Positions 41,220-50,594 of a stretch of 64,000 nt of DNA are shown in pieces. This stretch comes from Arthrobacter sp. N199823 (GTDB lineage: Bacteria; Actinomycetota; Actinomycetes; Actinomycetales; Micrococcaceae). Under the pieces are notes generated by a model. It was not told the DNA's origin, ran no database searches, and saw nothing but the letters and a program-made list of their open reading frames with translations. The position numbers were made by a program, and so were the translations under genes. Within the stretch, counting starts at the first letter, position 1. Each line of letters starts with the position of its first letter. Where the stretch lies: contig NZ_PJIN01000002.1 in NCBI RefSeq assembly GCF_002929705.1, forward strand, positions 646,158 through 710,157, written 5' to 3'.

Positions 41220-41360
41220 ATGTTTGCTCCTGTCATTGCGCATGGAATCCAAATACAGTTCCAAGCCCGTTGAAGGCCGCCCGGATGGCGGGCGTCCTTC
41301 AGCGTTGCGCCGAAGTCGCGGCCACCACCAGGCTGCCGACACGGGTTTAGCTCGGGTAAG

Positions 41361-41630
41361 TTAAGCGGTGGTTTTGGAGCGGCCGGTGATGGCTCCATAG
41401 ATTCCGGCGACGACTAGGCCACCCACGATCGCGAGGATCCAGGAACCGAGGTTCCAAAACTCCATCTTGCCTCCGCCGAAGAGCAGATCTCCGATCCACC
41501 CACCAACAATCGCACCGACCACACCCAAGATGAGGCTGGTGATCCACCCGCCACCAACCTTGCCCGGCATGATCGCCTTAACGATGACTCCGACAATAAG
41601 ACCCAAAACGATCCAACCGATGAAACCCAT
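41361..41630 (-). CDS. GlsB/YeaQ/YmgE family stress response membrane protein
   Basis: 89 residues, three hydrophobic helices rich in Gly: 'IGWIVLGLIVGVIVKAIMPG', 'LILGVVGAIVGGWIGDLLFG' and 'LAIVGGLVVAGIYGAITGR'. This is the full signature of the transglycosylase-associated (GlsB/YeaQ) family. Members are small envelope proteins induced by stress, of unknown activity. AGGAGG precedes the ATG. It stands between the Dps and pyridoxamine-oxidase-like genes. Confidence 0.92.
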   Translation of the reverse strand: MGFIGWIVLGLIVGVIVKAIMPGKVGGGWITSLILGVVGAIVGGWIGDLLFGGGKMEFWNLGSWILAIVGGLVVAGIYGAITGRSKTTA

Positions 41631-41700
41631 GATTCCTCCTTGTAGGAAAGTGCATTACAGAGCAAAACTCTCTCTCAGTTCCTTAGACGGCGATGAGATT

Positions 41701-42267
41701 CTACTTCTTCTTCGCTTTAGCGGCCGCAGTCTTCTCCGTGTGGGTATCCGCACGTTTGAGCTCTCCGGTATTACTTTCCAAATGGGCCCGCATGAACCAT
41801 TGGAAGAGCTCGAGCTTCGCTGTTTGGCCGATCAACATATCTTCGGTAATGGGGTCAATTTCTCCCGTAGCAGTGATCGCCTCACGATGGCTTGAAACGA
41901 CACCGTCATACACGAGATCTAGAGCCGCCAAGTGTTCAGTTGTGGAAGCGCGACCGACGCTGTAATCATCCCAGTCACGCTCACGAACAATTGCCCCGGT
42001 AAGGCCATTGGGAGACACGCCCAGGGTGGCAATGCGTTCAGCGGTCTCATCAACCATGGCTCGAACGAGCTCAATCTGTGGGTCCAACTTTTCGTGGACT
42101 CCGATGAAATCCCGGCCCGCCACATTCCAGTGAGCGTGCTTCAAGGTGAGTTGCAGGTCGTTCAGGGCATGCAGCCTACCTTGTAACATAGCGGCCACCA
42201 GATGACCGATTTCCAAGGACAGGCCCGGGACCGTAAACGTTGCAGCGGAAGTTTTCTTGGAAACCAT
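41701..42267 (-). CDS. dps: Dps family DNA starvation/stationary phase protection protein
   Basis: 188 residues from Met-Val-Ser-Lys at 42267 (AGGAG upstream). The ferroxidase signature 'HAHWNVAGRDFIGVHEKLD' near residue 45 supplies the His and Asp ligands that make the intersubunit iron site with Glu/Asp from 'MVDETAERIATLG'. The C-terminus is rich in Lys and Ala (last residues Ala-Lys-Ala-Lys-Lys-Lys), a DNA-binding tail as in mycobacterial Dps. It oxidises ferrous iron with peroxide and coats DNA in stationary phase. It is the central member of the stress cluster. Confidence 0.93.
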   Translation of the reverse strand: MVSKKTSAATFTVPGLSLEIGHLVAAMLQGRLHALNDLQLTLKHAHWNVAGRDFIGVHEKLDPQIELVRAMVDETAERIATLGVSPNGLTGAIVRERDWDDYSVGRASTTEHLAALDLVYDGVVSSHREAITATGEIDPITEDMLIGQTAKLELFQWFMRAHLESNTGELKRADTHTEKTAAAKAKKK

Positions 42268-42551
42268 TCGAACTCCTCTCAAACCGGCCGACCTTCAACG
42301 ACAGTCTTAACCCCACCCTAACCACAAAAACGACCAAAATATCAAAAAAGCGCCTTCATCGCGGGATACCAAAATTGCAAGTCCGTTGCTTCTAAGCCGG
42401 GTCCTTCTTCCCAACGCGTCTAGGGGTCCATGTCCAAGGCAAAGCCCTAGGAGCTTGCTTATTTCCTGCAGGGGTAGCAGCCCAATCCGGACGCTTCGGT
42501 TCAAGATGAGCGGAGTTGACGTTGTCACAATGAGCCATGAGCATGTGCGGA

Positions 42552-42749
42552 CTAGATCACGGGTGGGGCTTCGGGAAAGAACGGGTCAGGATGGGTGGGC
42601 GAGCTGGGCTCCGGTACTGGAGGAATCGGCTCACCGGGCTGGTGCGGATCGGTGGGCGTAGTGGGATCTATGGGGGAGTTCGGTCCAGGATCTGCCGGGA
42701 GGGGGTCTGGGACTACGGGCTGTGGCTGTGTGGGCTGGTGCTCAATCAT
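42552..42749 (-). CDS. small proline-rich hypothetical protein
   Basis: 65 residues from the ATG at 42749 (GAGAGG upstream). Nearly half are Pro, Glu, Asp, Thr or Ser: 'PVVPDPLPADPGPNSPID' and 'PGEPIPPVPEPSSP' are typical pieces. It is probably disordered, and similar short Pro-rich proteins are common next to stress genes in Arthrobacter. Function unknown. The composition alone could also arise from a GC-rich non-coding frame. Confidence 0.45.
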   Translation of the reverse strand: MIEHQPTQPQPVVPDPLPADPGPNSPIDPTTPTDPHQPGEPIPPVPEPSSPTHPDPFFPEAPPVI

Positions 42750-43471
42750 CTCTGATACCTCTCGTTGAATTCTCAGGTTCGTGGCCCGATGCTGACGGGA
42801 CTTGGCAAAGCGCCAGCCGTCCTGAACGATGGCCGCTGTTTTCCATGCTATCGAGCTAGCTGGGACGCGTCCATAGTTCAAATAATCCCTGTCATAGCGC
42901 CCTGCATTGTGCCTGGGAACCTGGGGACAAGACCATCAGCGCTGGATCCTGAACCATAAAGTGGGCAGCTAGTCGCAGTTTAGGGATGCCTATTCCCCAG
43001 CAACGGGGCACGCCAGGGTGAGATGCGCCAGTGAGGGGTGCGGAGCGGAAGATTTCACCAGACTGAGAGAATCCGCGAGGGAGTGTCCAAGGGTTGAATC
43101 CGGTCACCAGAGTCCGTTGGACCATGGGTTTTCACAGAACGGCAACTGAGAAACAGCATCCTTATAGCCATCGTCTGTCGTGGCGGCCACCACGTGAACT
43201 CCCAGAACTCCGCTAGGGAGCCCTAGAGATCGCTTGGAGTATTGTCGCGACAGTGTGGCATCGACGATGAGGACGGCACGTGGTGTCGGGTGGCTTTTGG
43301 GTCATGGATTTTTTCGCCGGTCCTCGCTACAGTCGAAGTGGTAGACGAAGCAGGCATCATTGCGTGGTCGACTCGGTGGACTTGAAGTCTCCGCGCAAAA
43401 AGGCGTTAAGGTGCTTCGTCGAACCGATAAGAGGTAACTAAGTTTCCCGATGCGAATGCGGAGGTTAAACG
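42750..43471. other. 720-base region without a recognised gene
   Basis: Lies between the divergent halves of the stress island. A ribosome site (GGAGG at about 43461) belongs to the DUF892 gene. Otherwise no gene, repeat or clear promoter was found. Confidence 0.4.
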
Positions 43472-44035
43472 ATGTTTGAACACTTCAACACTGCAGACGA
43501 GGTCTTCCAATACAAGCTGGAAGTAGCTCTGAGCATGGAATACGATTCCTTGGACATGCACGACGCGATGGAAAAAGTCGCACTGCGCAGCGACGTGCAG
43601 GATCTGTTCCGTGATCATGCTCATGAAACACGCCAGCAAATTGAAAATTTGTTACAGAGCTTTAGGCTTCTTGGTGTCGAGGCCAATCAGGCGCCTTCAC
43701 CCGCCACCAAGGGATTGGCCAAGGAACTTCGATCCCTTATCACCAAAACCGACAACACAGTTCTTGATGGCGTCTTGCTGGGCGGTGGATTAGAGGTAGT
43801 GCACTATGAGATGGCCATCTATGAATCCCTTGTCATCCAAGCCCGTGCCAAGGGCAGTGCCGGGATCGCTGAGTTGTTGACTCAAAACCTGAATCACGCA
43901 AAGGCAGCCATCGAGAAGATCAAGGCGGCGTTCGAATTAGTTGCCCGTGAAGATGCTGCAGCCCAGGAAGAATCAGCCGCAGACCCTAAACCTGCGATCG
44001 TGATACCTCCCTACCTTCCGCCGGGGAGCATTTAG
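43472..44035 (+). CDS. DUF892 / YciF-type ferritin-like protein
   Basis: 187 residues. Four-helix layout with 'EYKLEVALSMEYDSLDMHDA'-type first helix, 'FRDHAHETRQQIENLLQSF' near residue 48 (Asp-His-Ala-x-Glu ligand-like pattern), 'EVVHYEMAIYESLVIQA' near residue 108 and 'LTQNLNHAKAAIEKI' near residue 135. This order matches the YciF/DUF892 family of stress-induced ferritin-like proteins. The C-terminal 30 residues are Pro- and Ala-rich. It starts the plus-strand half of the stress island. Confidence 0.75.
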   Translation: MFEHFNTADEVFQYKLEVALSMEYDSLDMHDAMEKVALRSDVQDLFRDHAHETRQQIENLLQSFRLLGVEANQAPSPATKGLAKELRSLITKTDNTVLDGVLLGGGLEVVHYEMAIYESLVIQARAKGSAGIAELLTQNLNHAKAAIEKIKAAFELVAREDAAAQEESAADPKPAIVIPPYLPPGSI

Positions 44036-44076
44036 CCAGGAATGTTATTTGCTAACAGAGGGAGAAGGACAGGAAA

Positions 44077-44343
44077 ATGCCTGAGGACAAGAATCCCAGT
44101 TTGAAGGATCCAGAGATGTATCGGGCGCTTCGGGATGATGGTGCCTCTGAGCAAAAGGCTGCCAGAATTTCAAATGCAGCCGCTAAACGAGGCAGATCTG
44201 CTGTAGGAAGGAAAGGCGGAAAGTCCAAAGACTATGAGGACTGGACAGTGCCTGAACTGAAGGAAAAAGCCAAGGAGATTGGGCTGACTGGATATTCGAA
44301 GCAGCGTAAGGATGAACTGATCCACTCATTGCGCAATTCCTGA
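44077..44343 (+). CDS. DUF7218 / Rho-termination-factor-N-like small protein
   Basis: 88 residues. N-terminal 'SLKDPEMYRALRDDGASEQK' and a Lys/Arg/Gly-rich middle. The C-terminal about 35 residues 'WTVPELKEKAKEIGLTGYSK' form the SAP-like/Rho-N helix-extended-helix motif that binds nucleic acid. It lies 41 bases after the ferritin-like gene, with GGAGAAGGA upstream, in a run of plus-strand stress genes. A small DNA- or RNA-binding protein; target unknown. Confidence 0.8.
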   Translation: MPEDKNPSLKDPEMYRALRDDGASEQKAARISNAAAKRGRSAVGRKGGKSKDYEDWTVPELKEKAKEIGLTGYSKQRKDELIHSLRNS

Positions 44344-44439
44344 TTGATGCGAAGAGTCTGGTTCTGAACGTTGTAGGGAGCGGAAGGCACAGCCCCAAGC
44401 CGTACCAAATAGCCATATGTTATGAAATAGGAGGACGAG

Positions 44440-44913
44440 ATGAACGACAATACTAATGAACCGGTGGAAATATCCACACGCATGGCCGACGGGGAATGGA
44501 CCCCCGAGTCGCTCGCAGAACAGCTCAGCTCCTACCAAGACAAACTGCGCGCGATGGGTGCGCCGGAATCTGAAATTGAAACGGCCGTGGAGACTCTGGC
44601 CGACGGATCGGCCACTGTCAAGGTCAGTTGGCACCGTGTAGGGTTGCACACCTTCGCAGAGATGGGGCAAAGCACCGTGCCGGAGGCGGAAAATTCTCGC
44701 GGACACGGAGAGATAATCCCCCCAGGAGATGCGACAGAGGACTCCAAAGGACTCGGTGCCGTGTACGGGGATGCAGAACGCTCGACCATTGATGAACCAC
44801 CCACCCGCCGCGCCATGGAGGCACTGGACAAGCAGGTGGATCCTGACCTTCTAATCTTTACCACTGAAGAGGGAAAGACCTACGTCGAAGACGCAAATCC
44901 CACCAAGAACTGA
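44440..44913 (+). CDS. conserved hypothetical protein of the stress cluster
   Basis: 157 residues, acidic, without signal or membrane segments. 'PESLAEQLSSYQDKLRAMGA' near residue 24 looks helical, and 'EEGKTYVEDANPTKN' closes the protein. No domain is recognised. A strong AGGAGG site precedes the ATG. Its place between DUF7218 and CsbD suggests coregulation with stress genes. Confidence 0.7.
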   Translation: MNDNTNEPVEISTRMADGEWTPESLAEQLSSYQDKLRAMGAPESEIETAVETLADGSATVKVSWHRVGLHTFAEMGQSTVPEAENSRGHGEIIPPGDATEDSKGLGAVYGDAERSTIDEPPTRRAMEALDKQVDPDLLIFTTEEGKTYVEDANPTKN

Positions 44914-44984
44914 CACAACTCTTGGGAGCAGTCCAGAGGGCTACTTCCGCGGAAGAAGAAACCACACTCAACAGGAGGAATGCA

Positions 44985-45218
44985 ATGGGTATCTCCGATA
45001 AATTTGATGCAGCAAAAGACAAAGTCGTAGGAAAGGTCAAGGAAACCGTGGGGAAGGCCACCGATGACAATGCCAAGGTGGTTGAAGGAAAGCTCGATCA
45101 GGCCAAGGGTGCAGCGAAAGACAAGCTGGCAGACACCAAGGCGCACCTGAAAGAAGATGCAACCGAGCTCCATACCGATGACACCGAGGGCGGAGCCTCC
45201 GTCAATCACAACGAATAG
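44985..45218 (+). CDS. CsbD family stress protein
   Basis: 77 residues from Met-Gly-Ile-Ser-Asp-Lys at 44985, with AGGAGG nine bases upstream; the frame opens earlier without a ribosome site. The family motif 'KVKETVGKATDDNAKVVEGK' near residue 16 and 'DQAKGAAKDKL' near residue 38 are diagnostic. CsbD proteins are small hydrophilic stress proteins of unknown action (sigma-B regulon in Bacillus). Ends the plus-strand stress set, followed by a strong terminator. Confidence 0.92.
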   Translation: MGISDKFDAAKDKVVGKVKETVGKATDDNAKVVEGKLDQAKGAAKDKLADTKAHLKEDATELHTDDTEGGASVNHNE

Positions 45219-45233
45219 GGACCACGACAAGGC

Positions 45234-45273
45234 GTAGACGAGGAGGGTGCGGGAGCCTGCCCTCCTCGTCTAC
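45234..45273 (+). terminator. terminator hairpin after the CsbD gene
   Basis: A perfect 14-bp stem, GTAGACGAGGAGGG (45234-45247) with CCCTCCTCGTCTAC (45260-45273), and a 12-base loop, 15 bases after the stop. Lacks a T-run. Confidence 0.85.
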
Positions 45274-45770
45274 ATTCGTCATGGCTTGTCCTCTGTCTGG
45301 TGACACGTTGAAGAGCTGATTTGGTTACAGGAATCAGTCCTGTGGTTCTTTGAGTTGGGAGTCCTCAAGATCTTCCTTTGCAACGGGCGGCTCCGTTCTC
45401 TGACCAACAGAGGAATCCCCAGTGGTTCCAAGAGTGGATCGCGAGCCTCTGCTGCCTGCTCTTCTCGGGATTCGTCACGGCCGGTTGGGTTTGTTCTCCA
45501 TCCCGGCGTTCTTGGCCCGATGTGAAGCTATGGGCGAAGGAATTTCATCTTCGGGAGTTGCTGAGCATTAGCCACCTTGAGCCACCTTGTGGGCTCTCTG
45601 CTTCATGGGAAAGGGTTGGCTTTCTAACTGGCGTTCCGAACTATCTGACATCCTGATTGACGTATTCATCTGTGAGAGATCAGGAATGGTTCACTCATCA
45701 TGAACCTTTTCGCAGGAAAATTGAACCCCCAGTCATGGGAAGAGGCCGAAGTGCCTCTATGCTGTGAATT
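45274..45770. other. about 500 bases without a recognised gene
   Basis: No family resemblance in any frame. A TATGCT hexamer at 45758-45763 lies 7 bases before the next ATG and may be its -10 box. Confidence 0.4.
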
Positions 45771-46253
45771 ATGGGAACTGCGGCCAAGCACGACGGACCT
45801 GACGCACATCATCAACGCGGTGAAGAGGTGACTGACGCCACCGTGAAAGCCTTAGGGAAACTCTCTGAGGCCCTCGAAGTCGTCGAGCACGCGCGAGGCC
45901 TCCTCTACGGCTTTCACCGACTGACCGGCAAAGCCGACTTGACCCTGGGCGATGCCGTGAGAATGCTTCACGACGCGGGACATCATGAACTAGCGAAGAA
46001 CATCGAGCAGCGGATCGTTGGCAGGAACGTCATCAGCGGGCGCTGGACGTTCCAGATCGTTGAAGACTATGACGACGGGTACTATGCCGAGTTCAAGGAG
46101 GCCGAGAAACAGGCCCGAGAAGTACTTGCCGATGGTAAACGCCACTTGTTCGAGGCAGAGATGAAGGAGGAACGCAGGACCCATGGACGAGCCCATCATG
46201 AAGCAGTTCCAGCAGACGACCAGCTCTCGAACGACACCGATCCCTCCGGCTGA
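45771..46253 (+). CDS. hypothetical protein
   Basis: 160 residues, hydrophilic and helical: 'ALGKLSEALEVVEHARGLLY' near residue 27, 'DAVRMLHDAGHHELAKNIEQ' near residue 61, and 'WTFQIVEDYDDGYYAEFKEA' near residue 92. No domain is known to me, though the conserved look and coding-like composition argue that it is real. No Shine-Dalgarno. TATGCT 7 bases before the ATG suggests a leaderless transcript. An internal GTG at codon 20 is a less likely start. Confidence 0.65.
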   Translation: MGTAAKHDGPDAHHQRGEEVTDATVKALGKLSEALEVVEHARGLLYGFHRLTGKADLTLGDAVRMLHDAGHHELAKNIEQRIVGRNVISGRWTFQIVEDYDDGYYAEFKEAEKQAREVLADGKRHLFEAEMKEERRTHGRAHHEAVPADDQLSNDTDPSG

Positions 46254-46831
46254 TCTGGCTGTGGATTGATCGAGGCATGTCGACAATTTGCGGGAAAGCA
46301 CAGCGATGTACCCGAGTAATGAGTCTGAGAACCCACACCCGTGCTACTACGCCTAGGGGCCGGAATTGGGTAGAGATTTCGTCTACTAGTTATAAGGCTC
46401 CTGTCTGCAACCTAGCCTTGAACTGTTGGGATCATGATCAGTCCGATGGCGACGATGCATTTTGGAAGACTACCTCGCCGGTCTTGCCATTCATGCAGGT
46501 GTTGAGCGGGCGGATAAGAAAATCATTCGCCAGTTTCACCAACCCTTGGTGGCTGTATAGTCCAGGGAGGATGACCTAGCGGATCTTCACGGCAACCTCT
46601 TTGTCAATTTGGCGGGAGTGGGCCAACGATGTAGCCGGGTCAATCCATCGATTTTGGAGATCAAATGGCAGGGCTGGCACTCAAACATCTCGCAGCCCTA
46701 CTTGCATCGTTTCTGCACTGGCACGGGCGAATCAAGATTTCGTGGCTCCGCTGCTTACCGCATCTCGGATGTCAACGTGTCGGAGACGCTTTGGGGTGAG
46801 ATGGAACCATGCGCTGCTCGGTGATGCCAGC
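46254..46831. other. about 580 bases without a recognised gene
   Basis: Open frames on the plus strand are short and unlike any family known to me. Possibly decayed sequence. Confidence 0.4.
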
Positions 46832-47440
46832 CTACGCGGACGGATAGTTTTCGTTACGGAACACGCGTGCCAAGTGCGCGGCATTGCGAGAAAGCACCGC
46901 CGTGGCAGAGGCTACTGCCTCGGGAATAGTGTCTAGGTCTTTGTAGTCCATTGTCTGCATAGCTTCACCCACCCAGTACGTCGATCCCTGCGCTGGAAAA
47001 GTGAAACCGACGTCGTTCATGCCCTGCATCATGTCGGCGATAACGTTGTGCGCGCCGTCCTCATTTCCTACGACGGCGACGATAGCTACCTTCCCGAACA
47101 TGATGGGCCGCCCTTGATCATCAGTCTCGGATAAGTCGGCGTCGAGCCTTTCCAATACCTGCTGTGCAAGGCTGCAGGGATGTCCCATCCAAATAGGTGT
47201 GGCCAAGACAACGATGTCAGCGGCAAGGATACTTGCCCGAATGGTAGGCCATTCATCTCCATCGCCCATATCGACCTTCACCCCTGGCTTGATCTCGTGA
47301 TCGACAATGCGCAGGGACGCTGTTGTGACGCCGTGTTTTTCTAGGTCGGCTAAAACCTGGCGTGCCAAAACCTCGCTGCTTGAAGGTTCCGGAGAAGGTG
47401 TGAGACTGCAGACGATGGCAATAGCTGACAAGTCGGTCAT
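46832..47440 (-). CDS. flavodoxin family protein / NAD(P)H-dependent FMN reductase
   Basis: 202 residues from Met-Thr-Asp-Leu at 47440 (GGGAA upstream; longer open frame ignored). 'IAIVCSLTPSPEPSSSEVLA' near residue 7 is the phosphate-binding loop of the flavodoxin fold. 'ILAADIVVLATPIWMGHPCS' near residue 65 is the classic 'TPIYWGS.'-type FMN loop. 'AIVAVVGNEDGAHNVIADM' completes the fold. Probably reduces FMN or quinones with NAD(P)H. No operon partner. Confidence 0.85.
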   Translation of the reverse strand: MTDLSAIAIVCSLTPSPEPSSSEVLARQVLADLEKHGVTTASLRIVDHEIKPGVKVDMGDGDEWPTIRASILAADIVVLATPIWMGHPCSLAQQVLERLDADLSETDDQGRPIMFGKVAIVAVVGNEDGAHNVIADMMQGMNDVGFTFPAQGSTYWVGEAMQTMDYKDLDTIPEAVASATAVLSRNAAHLARVFRNENYPSA

Positions 47441-47962
47441 GAATGTTCCCTTCGAGATCGCTGAGGAGCAGCAAAACCACACGCGCGTCACTGTGCAGAA
47501 AAACCTCTCAGGCGTCTGCAATGACGATCCTGTAGCACGCGACTCAACCCTCCCAGGTACTTCTGGTTCGGTCTATTAGCAGTACATCATGCAACGAGGC
47601 TTCCGGCCATTGCTCGCTAAAAAGCGGAGTCGGATGCGTCGCTTGGGAACGAGAGGGCGGGCCAAAACGGAAATTCAGAGTATTCTCGACAAATGTCACG
47701 CCGGAGCCAATTCTTCGCGAGCCCCGGCAGCCTAGTGCGTTGGTAACCTCTGAGATCGAACAATCAGATTCTCATGTAGCGATATTGCTAGATATATCGC
47801 CGATGGGGAAATGCGTTAGCCGATCGCTCACTATTCGCCGTTTTGAGCGCGCTGGCGTGCGTCGTTGGTGTCAATGGATGTCTGCGGGAACCTTTTTGAT
47901 TGGAGTCTAGGGTGTCGGGTTTCCCATAAGGGGAACCTTCTCCGGGCCGGCTGATGCTTTGG
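47441..47962. other. about 520 bases without a gene, with an inverted repeat
   Basis: GCGATAT (47779-47785) and ATATCGC (47794-47800) form a 7-bp inverted repeat with an 8-base spacer, resembling a small operator but not near a start codon. Copies of the short CTGCGGGA-type motif lie at 47882 and, diverged, around 47931. Confidence 0.35.
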
Positions 47963-48550
47963 CTATGCCCTGTCGGCTAGCTCTTTTATCCGCAGACGCT
48001 GCTCTTTCCACTGATCGGGCGTGAGGTCTGGAATGTTCGGTGCGGATGGGCGCAAACCGATGAAGCCGTCTAACTGCTCGCGCACGATATCCAAGTGTCC
48101 GGCATGACGGTGAGACTCGGCGATCATGTGCACCAGGAGGCGTTCCACCGTGGTGTGCCGATGCTTTATCCACCACGGCACCACGGCCGGGGAATCCAGT
48201 TCCAATTCGTCGAGTACTGCATCGGCTGCGGCGGTTGTCTCTCGATAGATATTAACCGCATCGACAAGCGCCATATTTGGCGGCGGGAGGAAGTCTGCCT
48301 GAGCGTCCTCTGCTGCGATGATGTCCCGGATGACGGGGTTCTCAATTTCCCGTCCAAGACATGCAATGAAATATTCGGATTCAGTGACGGCCAGATGGAG
48401 AAGTAGGCCCATGACATGGGTGCCTGTTGGAGTCAAAGGAGTACGTGCTTGGGCATCACTCAAGCCCTCACATTTCCACAAGATTGCTTCGCGGGCATCG
48501 TTCAGATATTCACGAAGCTGTGCCCCGCTGGCGTTTTTATCAATTGGCAT
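47963..48550 (-). CDS. DinB family protein (DUF664)
   Basis: 195 residues. The four-helix DinB/DUF664 order is clear: 'YLNDAREAILWKCEGLSDAQ' near residue 15, 'HVMGLLLHLAVTESEYFIAC' near residue 45 with a metal-ligand His, and 'HTTVERLLVHMIAESHRHAG' near residue 131 with two more. These three His positions form the metal site of the family. Some members are thiol-dependent S-transferases; the acceptor here is unknown. Confidence 0.88.
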   Translation of the reverse strand: MPIDKNASGAQLREYLNDAREAILWKCEGLSDAQARTPLTPTGTHVMGLLLHLAVTESEYFIACLGREIENPVIRDIIAAEDAQADFLPPPNMALVDAVNIYRETTAAADAVLDELELDSPAVVPWWIKHRHTTVERLLVHMIAESHRHAGHLDIVREQLDGFIGLRPSAPNIPDLTPDQWKEQRLRIKELADRA

Positions 48551-48676
48551 GAACTGAGTCTAATATTGCTGTCATTCTCAGTACCCATCCGCACAGCCCT
48601 CGCCTGTCCGGAGAGTAACCTCATGCGAGACGGTGCTAGTTGACCTCAAAGCGGTTGAACTGACATCCTCGACTAC

Positions 48677-48877
48677 ATGCGTCCCAACCTGATCGTTATC
48701 GCGAGTATCGTTGTCATCCTTGCCACAAACATCGCATTGGACGTATCCACAGATATTCCTATGCTGATTCGTTGGACTGTGGCGGTTGTCCTAGGGCTGG
48801 TCGTAAGTTTCACACTGACCAAGTTGTCCAAACGTAGGCAACAAACATTAACCAATGGCACATCGGGCCGCCCGTAA
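48677..48877 (+). CDS. small membrane protein, two helices
   Basis: 66 residues: 'LIVIASIVVILATNIALDV', a short polar turn, 'IRWTVAVVLGLVVSFTLTKL' and a basic tail with Lys-Arg-Arg. No recognised family. The hydrophobic pattern is convincing, but the Shine-Dalgarno is weak. Function unknown. Confidence 0.5.
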   Translation: MRPNLIVIASIVVILATNIALDVSTDIPMLIRWTVAVVLGLVVSFTLTKLSKRRQQTLTNGTSGRP

Positions 48878-49241
48878 ACAGGCATCGGATCAAATTTCCA
48901 AAACCGGGCTGGTCGTGGGCTGCGCTAGCAACTGTGCAAGAGCCCATTCCAACCGGCCATCCGCACCAAATAAGGACCCCTCTGCGGGATAGGCATGTGT
49001 AAACGCCAATGTCGCTTTACCTGATGATGTATTCCGTGGCGACGTGAGGATCAGCCAAGGAGTGCTTCTGCCACCAGATCGGCATCCTAGCGGTTGGACA
49101 AGACGAACTGGTAGCGGTGACCACTGGAATCCGAGAAGGTCACGGCGGCGGAACCACCCATGGTCGCGTCAGGGAGCCGCGTTCATGCGAGGTTGCAGGC
49201 CAGTTCACCAGCCCCAGGTTTATGCCGTTATCCGCTGGATG
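48878..49241. other. intergenic region with a CTGCGGGA-type repeat
   Basis: No gene recognised. A copy of the short dispersed motif (CTCTGCGGGAT, 48980-48990) is present. Confidence 0.35.
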
Positions 49242-49847
49242 CTACTGAGCCTGACTCGACTTAGCGGTGGCGGGTTGTGCTCTGGGGTGGGCGGCATCGC
49301 CTGCGATGATGGAAAGCATCAAGACTCCGCTGAATACAGCCATAGCTGCTGCGGCTCGCGGGTCCCAGAACCAGCCCAGGACCAATCCTGCTGCACCCAG
49401 GACCACCATAATCACTCCCAATGGCGTAAACATGGGTGTATGGAAGGCCGCGGCGAAGGGAAGGAAATGCAGTCCGACGGCCACCACGATCAAGGCCGGC
49501 CGCAGCCCGGTCTTGTCGGCGTTCTCCAGAACCAGGGTGCCGAGCCGGATCAGCAGGAGCATTCCGACGACACTGCCTAGATAGATGACTCCGCTCTTGG
49601 CCCCTACCCGATTGATCTGGGTGAAGACTCTCGGTGTGAGAAACACCAAGATGATGTATGCCAATAGCGCCACTGCCCAAATAATGACGGCCACCACGGT
49701 CCACGGGGTCTCTAACTCCCCACGGTAGGCCAATACGAACACTGTCGATCCGGCTGCCCCGATGATTGTGCCCCACACCCGAGGGTCCCACACGCGTTGA
49801 ATGCCTCGCGTACGGATGAAACGCGGACGCTCTTCGGTCTCTTTCAT
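49242..49847 (-). CDS. hypothetical six-helix membrane protein
   Basis: 201 residues from Met-Lys-Glu-Thr at 49847. The frame is open to 50009, but the upstream part lacks hydrophobic or familiar features and overlaps the region of the divergent gene. Six hydrophobic segments follow a basic N-terminus ('VWDPRVWGTIIGAAGSTVFV' leads). No family recognised. GATAAT lies 7 bases before the ATG with no ribosome site, which suggests a leaderless transcript. Divergent from the small membrane protein at 50025. Confidence 0.6.
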   Translation of the reverse strand: MKETEERPRFIRTRGIQRVWDPRVWGTIIGAAGSTVFVLAYRGELETPWTVVAVIIWAVALLAYIILVFLTPRVFTQINRVGAKSGVIYLGSVVGMLLLIRLGTLVLENADKTGLRPALIVVAVGLHFLPFAAAFHTPMFTPLGVIMVVLGAAGLVLGWFWDPRAAAAMAVFSGVLMLSIIAGDAAHPRAQPATAKSSQAQ

Positions 49848-50024
49848 ACGCACCATTATCCACAGCAGCGGCAGAACAGGTGGAGTGTTTGAAATTCCCC
49901 GCACAGGATCGTCATGTTCACTGCACGACCACCACGGGTCCATTGAGGAACGGTATATGGGACGGGGATTGCATTCAGACTTCGGTAAGCCGGGTACTCT
50001 TTGAACCAACTGAGGAGGAGGGAA

Positions 50025-50309
50025 ATGCGAAAAATGAGTGCGTTGGCGATCCGGGGCTCGATCAGGTTTGTGGCAGGATGCTTGGGTATGGGTGTCGGGT
50101 GGATCATTTGGTCAGCACTCTGGGCCAATTTCACAGCCGAGGTGTCCGCGGCGACTTTCGAAAACCTACGTAGCTCAAGCACGTTTGGTGTCATGCTCGG
50201 ACTGCTTGCAGCATTTCTTATTGTCGGCTTTGGGATGCTCTTATCGATTCTGGCTGATCATGCAGTAGTCCGGTTCAACCGCGCTAGACCCACAAGTTCA
50301 GTCTCATAA
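50025..50309 (+). CDS. small two-helix membrane protein
   Basis: 94 residues from Met-Arg-Lys-Met at 50025, directly behind a strong GAGGAGG; an ATG/GTG eight codons earlier would lie in front of that site. Helices at 'FVAGCLGMGVGWIIWSALW' and 'FGVMLGLLAAFLIVGFGML'. No known domain. Divergent from another membrane protein at 49847. Confidence 0.55.
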   Translation: MRKMSALAIRGSIRFVAGCLGMGVGWIIWSALWANFTAEVSAATFENLRSSSTFGVMLGLLAAFLIVGFGMLLSILADHAVVRFNRARPTSSVS

Positions 50310-50594
50310 GTTCTGCAAATACGGCTTCATTGCCAGTTCGGGAACCTTCAGCGGGCGAGGCGCTGACGGGTCCAGACCACGAGGCACGTGAGCCATGATG
50401 GTTGCCCTTTTGGACGGGTGATTCCAATGAAGTCGAAGAAGGCTCTCATGCAGTATTCCAGTCATTTTGTTCGCTGTACCTACAGAGTATGTGTTGCGGA
50501 CTGTGGCCGTTGCTGGAACGTTCTGCAGGACACTCTGTCATGGTCTCATCGAAAAATGTCACTTCTTTGGGCTTCACGTCTGTCCAGGCCAGGA
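50310..50594. other. no gene recognised
   Basis: A frame at 50388-50642 is open but has Cys-rich, non-protein-like composition and overlaps the next gene. I treat it as non-coding. Confidence 0.35.

Noticed and set aside
39112-45273. A shared sigma-B-like promoter in the stress island
   Set aside because: I looked for GTTT...GGGTA-type pairs upstream of the SDR, GlsB, Dps, DUF892 and CsbD genes and could not find a consistent spacing, so none is annotated.
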